Position numbers and translations under genes: made by a program. The notes beneath the pieces are model-generated. The model was not told where the DNA came from. It saw only the letters and a program-made list of their open reading frames with translations, and searched no databases. Shown here piece by piece: positions 27,932-37,380 of a stretch of 64,000 nucleotides of DNA. Position 1 is the first letter of the stretch. Each line of letters begins with the position of its first letter. Origin of the DNA: Limisphaera sp. (GTDB taxonomy: Bacteria; Verrucomicrobiota; Verrucomicrobiia; Limisphaerales; Limisphaeraceae); the NCBI GenBank assembly GCA_025057755.1, contig JANWVC010000014.1, positions 1 through 64,000 on the forward strand, read 5' to 3'.

Positions 27932-28747
27932 TTAACGTCCCGGCAAACGGAGTTTTTGACCGATTCGGAGGCGATGGGGATCAATGCCCGGGTTGGCTTC
28001 CATAAGGGCCTGGACGGTTGTGCGGTAGCGCCGCGCGATCCGACTTAGCGTCTCACCGGGCTGAACCTCATGGGTTCGAAAGGTGGTTTGGGATGGTGCC
28101 GATGCGGGCTCGAGCCGAGGTGAGGTAAAAGAGAGTCCTCCGGCTGGCGGTGCAGCCTGAGTTGGGACGGCAAAACTGAATCCCATGTCAGAACTCGACT
28201 GGTTGAGCGGTCCTGAGGAGGTGGTGCGGGAGGAAGCGACGGCATTGGAAAGCGCCCGGGTCAAATCGCCGGCGTAATTCTGCCAGCGCGCAAGCTCTGA
28301 TTTGAGTCGGCGATTTTCCTCGGCCAGTTGCTCAAATTCCCTTTGCAAGCTCGGACTGATGGGCAGGGGCAGAACCGAACGCGCCAATTCTTGTTTGCAA
28401 GCTAGGATTCGTTGGCGAACGATGTCCGCGTTATCTGCGCGCGGCCGGAGCTGCAGGTATTTTTGGTAATGGTAAACAGCCGCCGCTGGATCCGGCACTT
28501 TAACGTCGTAAAGCCAGCCCAATTCGAAATGAGCGGAGGCCGAACGCGGGTTCACTTCCAGGGCTCGCTGAAAAGCTTCAATGGCACCCGTATAGTCCAT
28601 GCTGTTGACGCGAGCTTTACCGACGCGATAGTGCGGTTCCTTTTGTTCCTCCAATGGCCCTCCCGGCCCAGGAGTACAACCACTCAGCCCTATCAGCATC
28701 CACCCGGTCGCTAACAATGCCGGCGTTATCCATTCGCAATGACGCAT
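27932..28747 (-). CDS. LysM-TPR lipoprotein
   Basis: 271 residues from ATG 28747 (MRHCEWITPALL), chosen because it begins a lipoprotein signal with Cys after LIGLSG at about residue 24. Residues about 40-120 form two tetratricopeptide repeats (AIEAFQRALEVNPRSASAHFELGWLYD, AAAVYHYQKYLQLRP). A coiled coil follows (about 135-165, REFEQLAEENRRLKSELARW), then a Ser/Pro-rich linker and a C-terminal LysM domain (about 225-270, HEVQPGETLSRIARRYRTT and IGQKLRLP). LysM binds peptidoglycan or related glycans, so the protein probably bridges the outer membrane and cell wall. It is the first gene of the minus-strand export locus and may scaffold the polysaccharide machinery. Confidence 0.87.
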   Translation of the reverse strand: MRHCEWITPALLATGWMLIGLSGCTPGPGGPLEEQKEPHYRVGKARVNSMDYTGAIEAFQRALEVNPRSASAHFELGWLYDVKVPDPAAAVYHYQKYLQLRPRADNADIVRQRILACKQELARSVLPLPISPSLQREFEQLAEENRRLKSELARWQNYAGDLTRALSNAVASSRTTSSGPLNQSSSDMGFSFAVPTQAAPPAGGLSFTSPRLEPASAPSQTTFRTHEVQPGETLSRIARRYRTTVQALMEANPGIDPHRLRIGQKLRLPGR

Positions 28748-29231
28748 TAGAGGCAAACTATGCACGGGCTGCTGCGCAGGCAATGTTCCCCTGACGAGTC
28801 CCGTTCCCCCAGCTTTATCCATCCGGCTTTTAAGGGCGATGGTGTCCCTAAGCTCGATGTGGTCGTTTTAAAAGGCGCTCGATGCTCAACTGGCTTGTGC
28901 ACACTTGTGGATGGGGTTGCCTCACAATCGACGCACTGGCAAAGCCAGACTCAGTCTTCGCTGGGGTATGATGAATGCTGAGGAATTCTGCGCATGTGGT
29001 CGGGAAGTCGGAGCTCGGACACTTTAACCCTTGGGACTGAGTTCTCACCCAGGCGAGCGCCCTGAAGTTGCGTCTCAATGCTGGAGACGCGTGGTTTTGT
29101 CCGGCGACCTTACGGAGCGGGCTTTGGGGGTTGTTGACTTTTGAGCCCGAGAGTCCTGCGGCTGTGGAGCCAATTCTGGTCATTGTCCGCACGCATCAGC
29201 TCGGGCAGATTCGAAGAGCAGGTTCTGTAGG
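28748..29231. other. Divergent intergenic region LysM gene / PL11 gene
   Basis: About 480 bp expected to contain the promoters of both divergent genes. I find no convincing -35/-10 pair, operator palindrome or terminator. An open frame at 28848-29192 (minus) has no recognisable features. Confidence 0.45.
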
Positions 29232-32200
29232 ATGTTAGGCTGGTTCAAAAGAAGGAGGTGGAAGCACTCACCGCAAGCTGGGCGGTCTAAAGCGGTGTGG
29301 GGGGTGCTGCTCAGCGTGAGTGTTTGGGTGGCAACGCCGGTTTCTGCTCAGCGCCAGATGGAGCGCCTCGGCCGGGGTTTGATTGCCTTGCGCAGTAGCA
29401 GCACGCAAGTGTGGATCGGCTGGCGGTTTTTAGGACAGGATCCGGTGGACCTTGCCTTCAATTTGTATCGGGTGACAGCCGGCAACACCAATCGGTTGAA
29501 CGTTACCCCGCTTCGTCAAACTACGGATTTTGCGGACACCCCCCCCACGTTTGGAGTTCCTCATTTGTACTTTATTCGTCCGGTTTGGCAGGGCGTGGAA
29601 GTGGAGGACCGCTGGGCGCATCCGCAGGGTCGTTCGGCTTGGTTGCTCCCGGCCAACCCCAGGGTGCCAACGGATTTTCAAGGCCGGGTAGCGCCATATT
29701 TAGAAATTCCTCTGCGTGTGCCTGCGGGAGGCACCAGTCCGGACGGCGTCAACTACACTTACTCGCCCAATGACTGCAGCCCGGGAGATTTGGACGGGGA
29801 CGGCGAGTACGAAATTGTCCTCAAATGGGATCCATCCAACAGCAAAGACAATGCCCAGTCTGGTTACACGGGCAATGTCTTTTTGGATGCTTACCAGCTC
29901 GACGGCACGCACCTGTGGCGTATTGATTTGGGTCGGAACATTCGGGCAGGTGCCCACTATACGCAGTTTTTGGTGTACGATCTGGATGGCGACGGACGCG
30001 CTGAGGTAGTGTGCAAGACCGCTCCAGGGACGGTTGATGGCCAGGGGCGTTGGGTCCTGATGCCTGGAGACAATCCGATGGCCGATTACCGGAACAGCTC
30101 CGGTTACATCCTCAGTGGTCCGGAATATCTGACCGTCTTCGATGGTCTCACTGGGGCTGCGTTATGGACAACGAATTATTTGCCGCCGCGCGGTTCGGTC
30201 AGCGCATGGGGTGACAGTTACGGCAACCGTGTGGATCGATTTTTAGCATGCGTCGCGTATTTGGATGGCGTGCGTCCCAGTGTCGTGATGTGCCGAGGTT
30301 ATTACACTCGCACGGTTCTGGTGGCCTGGGACTGGCGTGAGGGGAGGTTGATCCACCGATGGACCTTTGACAGCAATGCTGGATGGGGCGCGTACGCCGG
30401 GCAAGGGAACCACAATCTCAGCGTGGCAGACGTGGATGGTGATGGCCGGGACGAAATTATTTACGGAGCGTGCGTGATTGATCACGACGGCCGCGGCCTT
30501 TACAGCACGGGCTGGGGACATGGCGATGCGATGCATGTATCGGACATGGACCCAGATCGGCCAGGCCTGGAAGTTTGGCAGGTGCATGAGTCGCCCTCGG
30601 CTGTGGGCGGTGGCTCTTTGCGCGAAGCGCGTACGGGGCAACTCCTTTGGGGCATCGAAGGCCCGGGCGACACGGGCCGGGGGTTGGCCGCTCCGATTGA
30701 CGGTCGGTTCCGGGGCTATCAGTTTTGGTCTTCTGTGTCCCCCGGAGTGTTGAATTTAGCCGGGCAGTCCATCTCCACGAGTCGGCCTTCCATCAACTTT
30801 GCCGTCTGGTGGGATGAGGATGTTTTACGGGAATTACATGACAGCGCGGGCAGTGGTGGCACAGCTGCCAAGCTGGACAAATGGACGGGCAACGGCGTGC
30901 AACGCATTCTCAGCCCATACTCTGTGGATGGGGGGGCCTTAAACATCAATGGCACGAAGGCGAACCCCTGCCTGAGTGGGGATCTGTTGGGGGACTGGCG
31001 CGAGGAGATGCTGTTGCGCAGTGCAGACGATAAACGGCTTATGCTGTTTGTCTCCGTGACGCCCGCCACCAATCGCTTTCGGACCTTTCTTCACGATCCC
31101 CAGTATCGGCTGGCCCTGGCCTGGCAAAATGTCGCCTATAACCAACCGCCTCATCCAAGCTTTTACGTGGGTGTGGGTATGGACGAGCCGCCGGTTTACC
31201 CGGTTAGTCCCGCCGAACTGGTCTGGACAGGCGGAGGCGGGAACGTATGGGATTTTGCCAATGTGGCATGGGCGATCAATTCGGTATGGACTCAAAGGAT
31301 GGGGGCTGTGTATCGCGATGGACGAGCCGTGTTGTTTGACTTGCGGGGAGCTTCTGCAGGGCGTGTTCAGTTGGCGGACGAACTCCGGCCTGCGGCTGTC
31401 ACGGTGTATGCGCCGGTGGACTATGAGTTTTGGGGCGGTTCCTTGGCAGGTCCCATGGGGCTCGTGAAGGCCGGCACGGGCAGCTTAACTTTGAACAACA
31501 CGAACAGCTTCACCGGCCCCACCGAGGTCAGTGAGGGAACCCTCTGGGTTAACGGCGCGATCACGGCCAGTCCAGTGCGTGTGCGGCCCGGGCCGTGGCT
31601 CAGCAGTCGGCTCGGGGGAACGGGTCTGCTGGGCGCCGGCGCCAGCGTGGGACAAGCCTGTATCATCGATCCTGGAGCTGCGCCCGGCCAAACCGGCACG
31701 TTGACCATTTCGAACGAGCTGGTTCTACAAAATGCGCGATTGCAATTTGATCTTTCGGCGCAAGCACCCGGTATTGAAGGAGCCCATGACCGCATCCGTG
31801 TGGCCGGGGCCGTCACCCTGGTGGGGACGAACCGGGTCACGATTCGACTTACTGAGGGTCGATTGGCAGCCGGTTCGCATCCCCTGATTGAGTTTCTTGG
31901 TCCTCTCACCGGTGGCCTGGCTCAACTGGAGCTTGTGGACCCACCTTTGGCGGGCCTGACTCTGGGGCTGACATCCGGCAGCGTGGTGCTGGTCGTGCCC
32001 GGGCCGTTTGCGGAGGGAGGCCGAGCGCTGGTGTGGCGTGGCTCTGGCACAGTTTGGGATACCGGCACTAGCGCTCATTGGCTTTTTGAAGGGCAACCCA
32101 CCGTATTCCTCAATGGTGACCGAGTGTACTTTGATGACACTGGCGCAGCGGCTCCCGAGGTCAATCTGCTTGGCGATGTCAGACCCGCATTAGTCAGCGT

Positions 32201-33680
32201 GAATGCTTCTGCAAACTACCGTTTTAGCGGCGCCGGATCGATTATGGGTACTAATCGACTGATCAAGGCTGGCACAGGCACGCTCACTTTGAGCACCACC
32301 AACAGGTTCAGCGGCGGCATCCTTCTGAGCAATGGCGTTCTGGCGTTGAGCGGCTCCACGGTCGGGAGTTTTACTGCCAATCAGTTCGCTCCCGGCACGG
32401 GCCCCATCACCTTTTACGGCGGCACGCTTCAGCTACACGGGTACAACTTGGGCGACAATACGAGCAGTTATGGTTCCTTTACCAACACGTTGATCGTGCC
32501 AGCCGGTCAAACTGGTGTGATTCGGACCGGCCCACGACAAACGCTGGGCAGCCGAGTGTTGGGTAGCGGCACACTGGAACTGTTCGTGGATTACGTGCGA
32601 GGAGAAGTTTCAGGCGATTGGACTGCCTTCACCGGCGTACTGCGGGTGCGGGCTACGCCTGGGACGCCAGCCGTTTCCAGCGTGGATGATTTTCGCGTCA
32701 ATCACGCAGCCGGATTCCCCTCCGCCAAGGTTCAGTTGGGCGCCCAAGTGGCGATGTACAGTCGGGCCGGTGCAGGCAGCGTCATTCCAATTGGTGAACT
32801 GTCAGCGGAAGAGGGGGCCTTTTTGTTGGCCGGAGGCGGTTCCGGCTTGGGTGCCCAACATCCGGTGACTTGGCGTGTGGGCGCTCTCAACACTTCGGCG
32901 ACCAATGCAGCTCTCATTCGGGGCAGCACCTCATTGACCAAGGAAGGCACGGGCACTTGGACGCTCACCGCTTCGAATGACTACTCGGGTTCCACAGTCG
33001 TCAGCGAAGGGCGACTTGTGATCTTGGGGAATCAACGCGCCGCTACCGGAATGGTCGCTGTGGCAGTGGGGGCATCTTTGGGAGGCTGGGGAGTCATCGG
33101 CGGGCTGACACGGATCAGTGGCACGTTGGCTCCGGGGGGTGTTCGACCGGTCACGCTGACGTTTGCCCGGGATTTGATTTTGGAACCGACGGCCACCACG
33201 GCGCTCAAGCTGGCAGTTCCGGACCACGATCGGCTAGTAGTCGAGGGAACCTGTGTTTTGGGGGGTCGGCTCCACTTAATTTCCACCCTACCTGAACCGT
33301 TGTTGGCCGGCCACTCCTTTCGCTTGATCCAAGCGGCGCGGCTTCAGGGTAATTTCCGCGAGTTTCAGTTGCCGGTGGTAGACGAGGGGCTATCCTGGCG
33401 CACGGATCGGCTTGCCGTGGACGGCACTTTGTGGGTGGTGCGAACTACGCCCCCGCAATTCACCGTCATCCGGATCGAGGAGGATCAAATAAAACTCCGC
33501 GCAGAGAACGGCACACCGAACTGGCCAGTGCGCCTGCGGCGCACGGCAGACCTCACCTTACCGGTTTCTGCATGGGAAATCGTTGCGGAGAATGTTTTTG
33601 ATTCACGCGGCCACGCTGAGTTCACTGTACCCATGAATGTGGCCTCCGTGGCTGCCTTTTACCGAATCGAAGTACCTTGA
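29232..33680 (+). CDS. Rhamnogalacturonan lyase (PL11) with autotransporter-type beta-strand repeats
   Basis: 1482 residues. The basic N-terminus and hydrophobic core end near PVSAQ (about 36), a signal peptide. Residues about 40-655 form a complete PL11 lyase: LGRGLIALRSS and GWRFLGQDP (N-terminal beta domain), then propeller blades rich in calcium-type motifs (DLDGDGEYEIVLKWDP, NIRAGAHYTQFLVYDLDGDG, VDGDGRDEIIYG) and GDLLGDWREEML. PL11 enzymes cleave the rhamnose-galacturonate backbone of pectin RG-I by beta-elimination. The remaining 800 residues carry at least three autotransporter-associated beta-strand repeats (about 748-775, 1015-1043 and 1239-1268, GTGxxTLxxxNxFSG). The end is a strand-rich module finishing AAFYRIEVP. 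No autotransporter barrel is present, so the repeats probably serve as a stalk or adhesin. The next gene on the same strand is also pectin-related. Confidence 0.92.
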   Translation: MLGWFKRRRWKHSPQAGRSKAVWGVLLSVSVWVATPVSAQRQMERLGRGLIALRSSSTQVWIGWRFLGQDPVDLAFNLYRVTAGNTNRLNVTPLRQTTDFADTPPTFGVPHLYFIRPVWQGVEVEDRWAHPQGRSAWLLPANPRVPTDFQGRVAPYLEIPLRVPAGGTSPDGVNYTYSPNDCSPGDLDGDGEYEIVLKWDPSNSKDNAQSGYTGNVFLDAYQLDGTHLWRIDLGRNIRAGAHYTQFLVYDLDGDGRAEVVCKTAPGTVDGQGRWVLMPGDNPMADYRNSSGYILSGPEYLTVFDGLTGAALWTTNYLPPRGSVSAWGDSYGNRVDRFLACVAYLDGVRPSVVMCRGYYTRTVLVAWDWREGRLIHRWTFDSNAGWGAYAGQGNHNLSVADVDGDGRDEIIYGACVIDHDGRGLYSTGWGHGDAMHVSDMDPDRPGLEVWQVHESPSAVGGGSLREARTGQLLWGIEGPGDTGRGLAAPIDGRFRGYQFWSSVSPGVLNLAGQSISTSRPSINFAVWWDEDVLRELHDSAGSGGTAAKLDKWTGNGVQRILSPYSVDGGALNINGTKANPCLSGDLLGDWREEMLLRSADDKRLMLFVSVTPATNRFRTFLHDPQYRLALAWQNVAYNQPPHPSFYVGVGMDEPPVYPVSPAELVWTGGGGNVWDFANVAWAINSVWTQRMGAVYRDGRAVLFDLRGASAGRVQLADELRPAAVTVYAPVDYEFWGGSLAGPMGLVKAGTGSLTLNNTNSFTGPTEVSEGTLWVNGAITASPVRVRPGPWLSSRLGGTGLLGAGASVGQACIIDPGAAPGQTGTLTISNELVLQNARLQFDLSAQAPGIEGAHDRIRVAGAVTLVGTNRVTIRLTEGRLAAGSHPLIEFLGPLTGGLAQLELVDPPLAGLTLGLTSGSVVLVVPGPFAEGGRALVWRGSGTVWDTGTSAHWLFEGQPTVFLNGDRVYFDDTGAAAPEVNLLGDVRPALVSVNASANYRFSGAGSIMGTNRLIKAGTGTLTLSTTNRFSGGILLSNGVLALSGSTVGSFTANQFAPGTGPITFYGGTLQLHGYNLGDNTSSYGSFTNTLIVPAGQTGVIRTGPRQTLGSRVLGSGTLELFVDYVRGEVSGDWTAFTGVLRVRATPGTPAVSSVDDFRVNHAAGFPSAKVQLGAQVAMYSRAGAGSVIPIGELSAEEGAFLLAGGGSGLGAQHPVTWRVGALNTSATNAALIRGSTSLTKEGTGTWTLTASNDYSGSTVVSEGRLVILGNQRAATGMVAVAVGASLGGWGVIGGLTRISGTLAPGGVRPVTLTFARDLILEPTATTALKLAVPDHDRLVVEGTCVLGGRLHLISTLPEPLLAGHSFRLIQAARLQGNFREFQLPVVDEGLSWRTDRLAVDGTLWVVRTTPPQFTVIRIEEDQIKLRAENGTPNWPVRLRRTADLTLPVSAWEIVAENVFDSRGHAEFTVPMNVASVAAFYRIEVP

Positions 33681-33846
33681 AACTAGTGCCATGCTCGACT
33701 GGCTCCTTGACCCTGATCCGCCATGCAGGTCCAGCCTAAATGACTCCGATCATACGCCAGGCGTGCTTGGCCGCGAACAGACCGATTTGTTTGCTGCCCT
33801 CCTTTTGCATAGTCGGTCAGGACGGATCGGGTGTGGGCCACCTTGG

Positions 33847-36800
33847 ATGCTGTTATGGGTTGTATTAGTCTGGCTAGGTAAGGCCTTGTCGCCAGCCTCC
33901 CCCAATTTTTGGAGCTGGGCTGAGCGCCCGCCCATGGGCTGGAACAGTTGGGATTCTTTCGGCACCACGGTAACTGAGGAACAGACGCGTGCTCAGGCAG
34001 ATGTGATGGCCCGTCATTTACAGCCATACGGTTGGGAGTACATAGTCGTGGACATCCAATGGTATGAACCCCACGCCCGTGGATATGGTTACCGCGCAGG
34101 GGCGGAGTTGAGCATGGATGAGTGGGGTCGGCTCTGGCCCGCCACCAACCGCTTTCCTTCGGCAGCTCACGGAGCAGGATTCAAGCCCCTGGCGGACTAT
34201 GTGCACAGCCGGGGTCTAAAGTTCGGGCTGCACCTTATGCGAGGCATCCCGCGAGAGGCCGTCCATCGGAACACTCCCGTCCTTGGGACCACATGGCATG
34301 CTCGTGACATCGCCGATTCCAACAACATTTGCCCGTGGAATCCCGATATGTACGGTGTGGACTCGCGCCATCCAGGCGCCCAGGCGTGGTACGATTCCGT
34401 GTTCCGCTTACTGGCCAGTTGGGGCGTGGACTACGTGAAGGTGGATGACATCAGTCGGCTTAATCATGATCATGAAGGAGAGATCGCATGCATTCGACGG
34501 GCAATAGACCGGTGCGGTCGCCCGATGGTCTTAAGTCTTTCGCCCGGTGAAACGCCGCTGACGGCAGGGGATCACGTTGTTCGCCACGCCAATCTGTGGC
34601 GGATCAGTGACGATTTTTGGGACAACTGGGCGGCTTTGTGGGAACAGTTTGAACGACTGCATCAATGGACGCCCTTTGGTGGTCCCGGACACTGGCCGGA
34701 TGCGGACATGCTGCCTTTGGGCGTTTTGGAGTTTGGTAGACGCACCACGCGCTTTACGCAGGATGAACAGATCACCCTGATGACCCTTTGGTGCGTGGCG
34801 CGGTCGCCCCTGATGTTTGGGGGCGATCTAACCCGGTTGGACGCGTGGACTTTGTCTTTGCTCACCAATCGGGAGGTGTTGCGCATCCATCAACGCAGTA
34901 TGGGTAATCGCCAACTGTTCCGAAACGGCGATTTGATCGCTTGGACGGCCCGGGATCCGGACTCGAAGGATCACTATGTAGCTTTGTTCCATGCGCCCGC
35001 ACCGCGCCAGGTACGTGCGGCCGAAGCGCTCTGGCAAAGTCCCGTCGTGCATCGGGGAACTCCGGGCCAAGGCGTGTCTGTGGACGTGCCTTTGCACGGT
35101 GCGCGAGAACTGTATCTGGTCGTCACGGACGCTGGAGACGATATCCACGGCGACCATGCCAACTGGGTAGAACCGCGCGTAATTATGGACTCCGGAGAAG
35201 TCTCGTTGATTCAAATCGGCTGGCGCTCGGCGCAGGCCGGTTGGGGCCAGGTAGCGGTCGGCCGAGATGCTGGAGGCGGCCCAATGCGTGTAACCGGCCG
35301 GGACCTTACCAATGGCATTGGCACCCATGCATTTTCGGTTATCGCCTTTGACCTGCCACCTGGCGCAAAGCGCTTCCGAGCATTCGCTGCCCTGGATGAT
35401 GAAGGCGTCCGCCTCGCCCGCGGAGCAACGGTTCAATTTCTGCTCTTCACCAATGAGCCCTTAGCCTTGCCTCCGCCTCGAACGGTTTCGGTGAACTTCG
35501 CCGAGCTGGGTCTATCCGGGCTGGTGCAGGTGCGTGACCTTTGGACGCGGCGCAACCTGGGATATTCCACCAACGCATTCCAGGTCGAACTGCGTGCGCA
35601 CGCGGCCGGCTTGTTCCGACTAACACCCATGGGTGCACCTGGCAACGTGCCACAAACGGGTGCCGCTCAATTGCGGAGCGGTCGAATGCCCCCCCTTAAC
35701 TTGCGCGCTGCCTCTTCCATCCATGCGCAATCCTTGGATCGCGGTTTGGTAGCGTTCTTACTCACCAACGGCCATACTTACGTGAGCTGGCGACTCCTCC
35801 TCAGTGATCCCCCAGGAGTCCGTTTCTGGGTGGAACGCAGTTCCAACGGCCGCACGGGTTGGGAACGAATGCACATCCAACCGTTGGACGATCGTTGCAA
35901 CTGGGTGGACACCACGGCCAAGAACCGCGTGTGGTTTTACCGGGTGCGCGCCATTGATCCCGATGGTGCTGCGAAGGTTTCCCAAGCGGTGCCCGCCGTT
36001 CGTACGGAAGGCTCCACCGCCTATCTGCGGATTCCTTTGCAAGGACCGTATCGCTTTGACAAGGTTGGGATTGCTGATCTTGACGGCGATGGCAGGTTGG
36101 ATTTCGTCATTAAGCAACCTCACCAGGTCAGTGATCCCGGAGTGTGGCGTCCAAGCATGGATACTTTCAAGCTGGAGGCCTATCGCAGCGACGGTACCTT
36201 CCTATGGGGCCGGGATCTGGGTTGGAATATCGAGCAAGGCGTCTGGTGGTCACCCATGATTGTGTATGATCTCGACGGTGATGGTCGGGCTGAGGTGGCA
36301 ATAAAAACTGCACCTACCGATCTGGACTATCGGGATGCCACCGGACGGGTCAGCCAAGGGCCCGAATGGTGTTCCATCCTGGATGGGCTGACCGGACGCG
36401 AGCGATCTCGGGTGGATTGGCCCGCCCGCGGTCGGGTTGAAGATTGGGGGGATGCGAACAACAATCGGGCCTCACGTCATCTCATGGGTGTGGCGTATTT
36501 AGACGGACGCCGGCCCGCTCTGCTATTGCTGCGTGGCACCTATACCAAAATGGTCGTCCACGCCTATCGGTTCGAACAAGGCCGACTGGTCCCGCTTTGG
36601 CAGTGGTGCGGCGACGAAGAAGCACCCCCCGTTCGCGGGCAGGGAATGCACGGCGTGCACGCTGTTGATCTAGACGGAGACGGGTGCGACGAGATTGTTT
36701 TAGGTGCAGCTGTTCTACGGCCCACCGGACAAATCCTCTGGAACCTCGGCATGGGGCATCCGGATGCCGTATATGTGTCCGACGTGCTGCCCCATCGCCA

Positions 36801-37380
36801 TGGATTGGAAATCCTCTACGGCTTCGAAACCCGTCAGACCCGCAACGGAATTTGTCTAGTGGACGGCCGCACTGGCCGCTTAATTTGGGGATGCGATCAT
36901 CCCACCGATCACGTCCACAGCCAAGGAATGTTCGGCGATTTCGATCCGAACAATCCAGGTCCCGAATTCTATACGGGCGAAAAATTCAAGCCGGATCGCT
37001 GGACCTACAGTGTGCGCGACGGTCGTCTCCTGAGCCGAGAGGACATCGGTAGTTTGTCCCCCTACGCCATCTGGTGGGCCGACGGTTGGACCCGGTGGGT
37101 GGCTGTGCAAGGAGGCATTGGTCCCTATGGCCATACACCGCAGGATCGTTACGAGGGTCATGTTGTTGCAGTAGGCGATCTTGTAGGGGATTGGCGCGAA
37201 GAGCTCCTGACCTGTGTGCCGGGCGAATTGCGCATTTACGTCAGCACGATTCCTTCCTCCACGAGGCGCGTTTGCTGGTTGGAAGATCGGGCTTACCGGA
37301 CCGGCCTGGCGCATGCAGCCATGGGTTATCTGTTTCCCCCGCAAGCTACCGGCTCATGGATCCCTCGGTTCCGGCCCTGA
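33847..37380 (+). CDS. GH27 glycosidase - NPCBM - PL11 lyase fusion
   Basis: 1177 residues from ATG 33847 (MLLWVVLVWLG, signal-like); an in-frame ATG at 33691 would add 52 unlikely residues. Residues about 27-420 are a GH27 alpha-galactosidase-type barrel: PPMGWNSWDSF, YIVVDIQWYE, YVKVDD (predicted nucleophile Asp200), RISDD (acid/base near Asp255/256) and GPGHWPDADML. An NPCBM carbohydrate-binding domain follows (about 421-540, NGIGTHAFSVIAFDLPPGAKRF). From about 630 to the end is a whole PL11-like lyase: LDRGLVAFLL, SWRLLLSDPPGVRF, LDGDGRLDFVIK, NIEQGVWWSPMIVYDLDGDG, LVGDWREELL. The two activities fit removal of galactose-type (or arabinopyranose) side groups and cleavage of the RG-I backbone. 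It is probably co-transcribed with the upstream PL11 gene (166 bp gap). The last 27 bp overlap the convergent GH5 gene. Confidence 0.9.
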   Translation: MLLWVVLVWLGKALSPASPNFWSWAERPPMGWNSWDSFGTTVTEEQTRAQADVMARHLQPYGWEYIVVDIQWYEPHARGYGYRAGAELSMDEWGRLWPATNRFPSAAHGAGFKPLADYVHSRGLKFGLHLMRGIPREAVHRNTPVLGTTWHARDIADSNNICPWNPDMYGVDSRHPGAQAWYDSVFRLLASWGVDYVKVDDISRLNHDHEGEIACIRRAIDRCGRPMVLSLSPGETPLTAGDHVVRHANLWRISDDFWDNWAALWEQFERLHQWTPFGGPGHWPDADMLPLGVLEFGRRTTRFTQDEQITLMTLWCVARSPLMFGGDLTRLDAWTLSLLTNREVLRIHQRSMGNRQLFRNGDLIAWTARDPDSKDHYVALFHAPAPRQVRAAEALWQSPVVHRGTPGQGVSVDVPLHGARELYLVVTDAGDDIHGDHANWVEPRVIMDSGEVSLIQIGWRSAQAGWGQVAVGRDAGGGPMRVTGRDLTNGIGTHAFSVIAFDLPPGAKRFRAFAALDDEGVRLARGATVQFLLFTNEPLALPPPRTVSVNFAELGLSGLVQVRDLWTRRNLGYSTNAFQVELRAHAAGLFRLTPMGAPGNVPQTGAAQLRSGRMPPLNLRAASSIHAQSLDRGLVAFLLTNGHTYVSWRLLLSDPPGVRFWVERSSNGRTGWERMHIQPLDDRCNWVDTTAKNRVWFYRVRAIDPDGAAKVSQAVPAVRTEGSTAYLRIPLQGPYRFDKVGIADLDGDGRLDFVIKQPHQVSDPGVWRPSMDTFKLEAYRSDGTFLWGRDLGWNIEQGVWWSPMIVYDLDGDGRAEVAIKTAPTDLDYRDATGRVSQGPEWCSILDGLTGRERSRVDWPARGRVEDWGDANNNRASRHLMGVAYLDGRRPALLLLRGTYTKMVVHAYRFEQGRLVPLWQWCGDEEAPPVRGQGMHGVHAVDLDGDGCDEIVLGAAVLRPTGQILWNLGMGHPDAVYVSDVLPHRHGLEILYGFETRQTRNGICLVDGRTGRLIWGCDHPTDHVHSQGMFGDFDPNNPGPEFYTGEKFKPDRWTYSVRDGRLLSREDIGSLSPYAIWWADGWTRWVAVQGGIGPYGHTPQDRYEGHVVAVGDLVGDWREELLTCVPGELRIYVSTIPSSTRRVCWLEDRAYRTGLAHAAMGYLFPPQATGSWIPRFRP

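Noticed and set aside
28848-29192. 114-codon minus-strand frame between the LysM and PL11 genes
   Set aside because: Composition is unlike the neighbouring proteins and no domain or start signal is visible.
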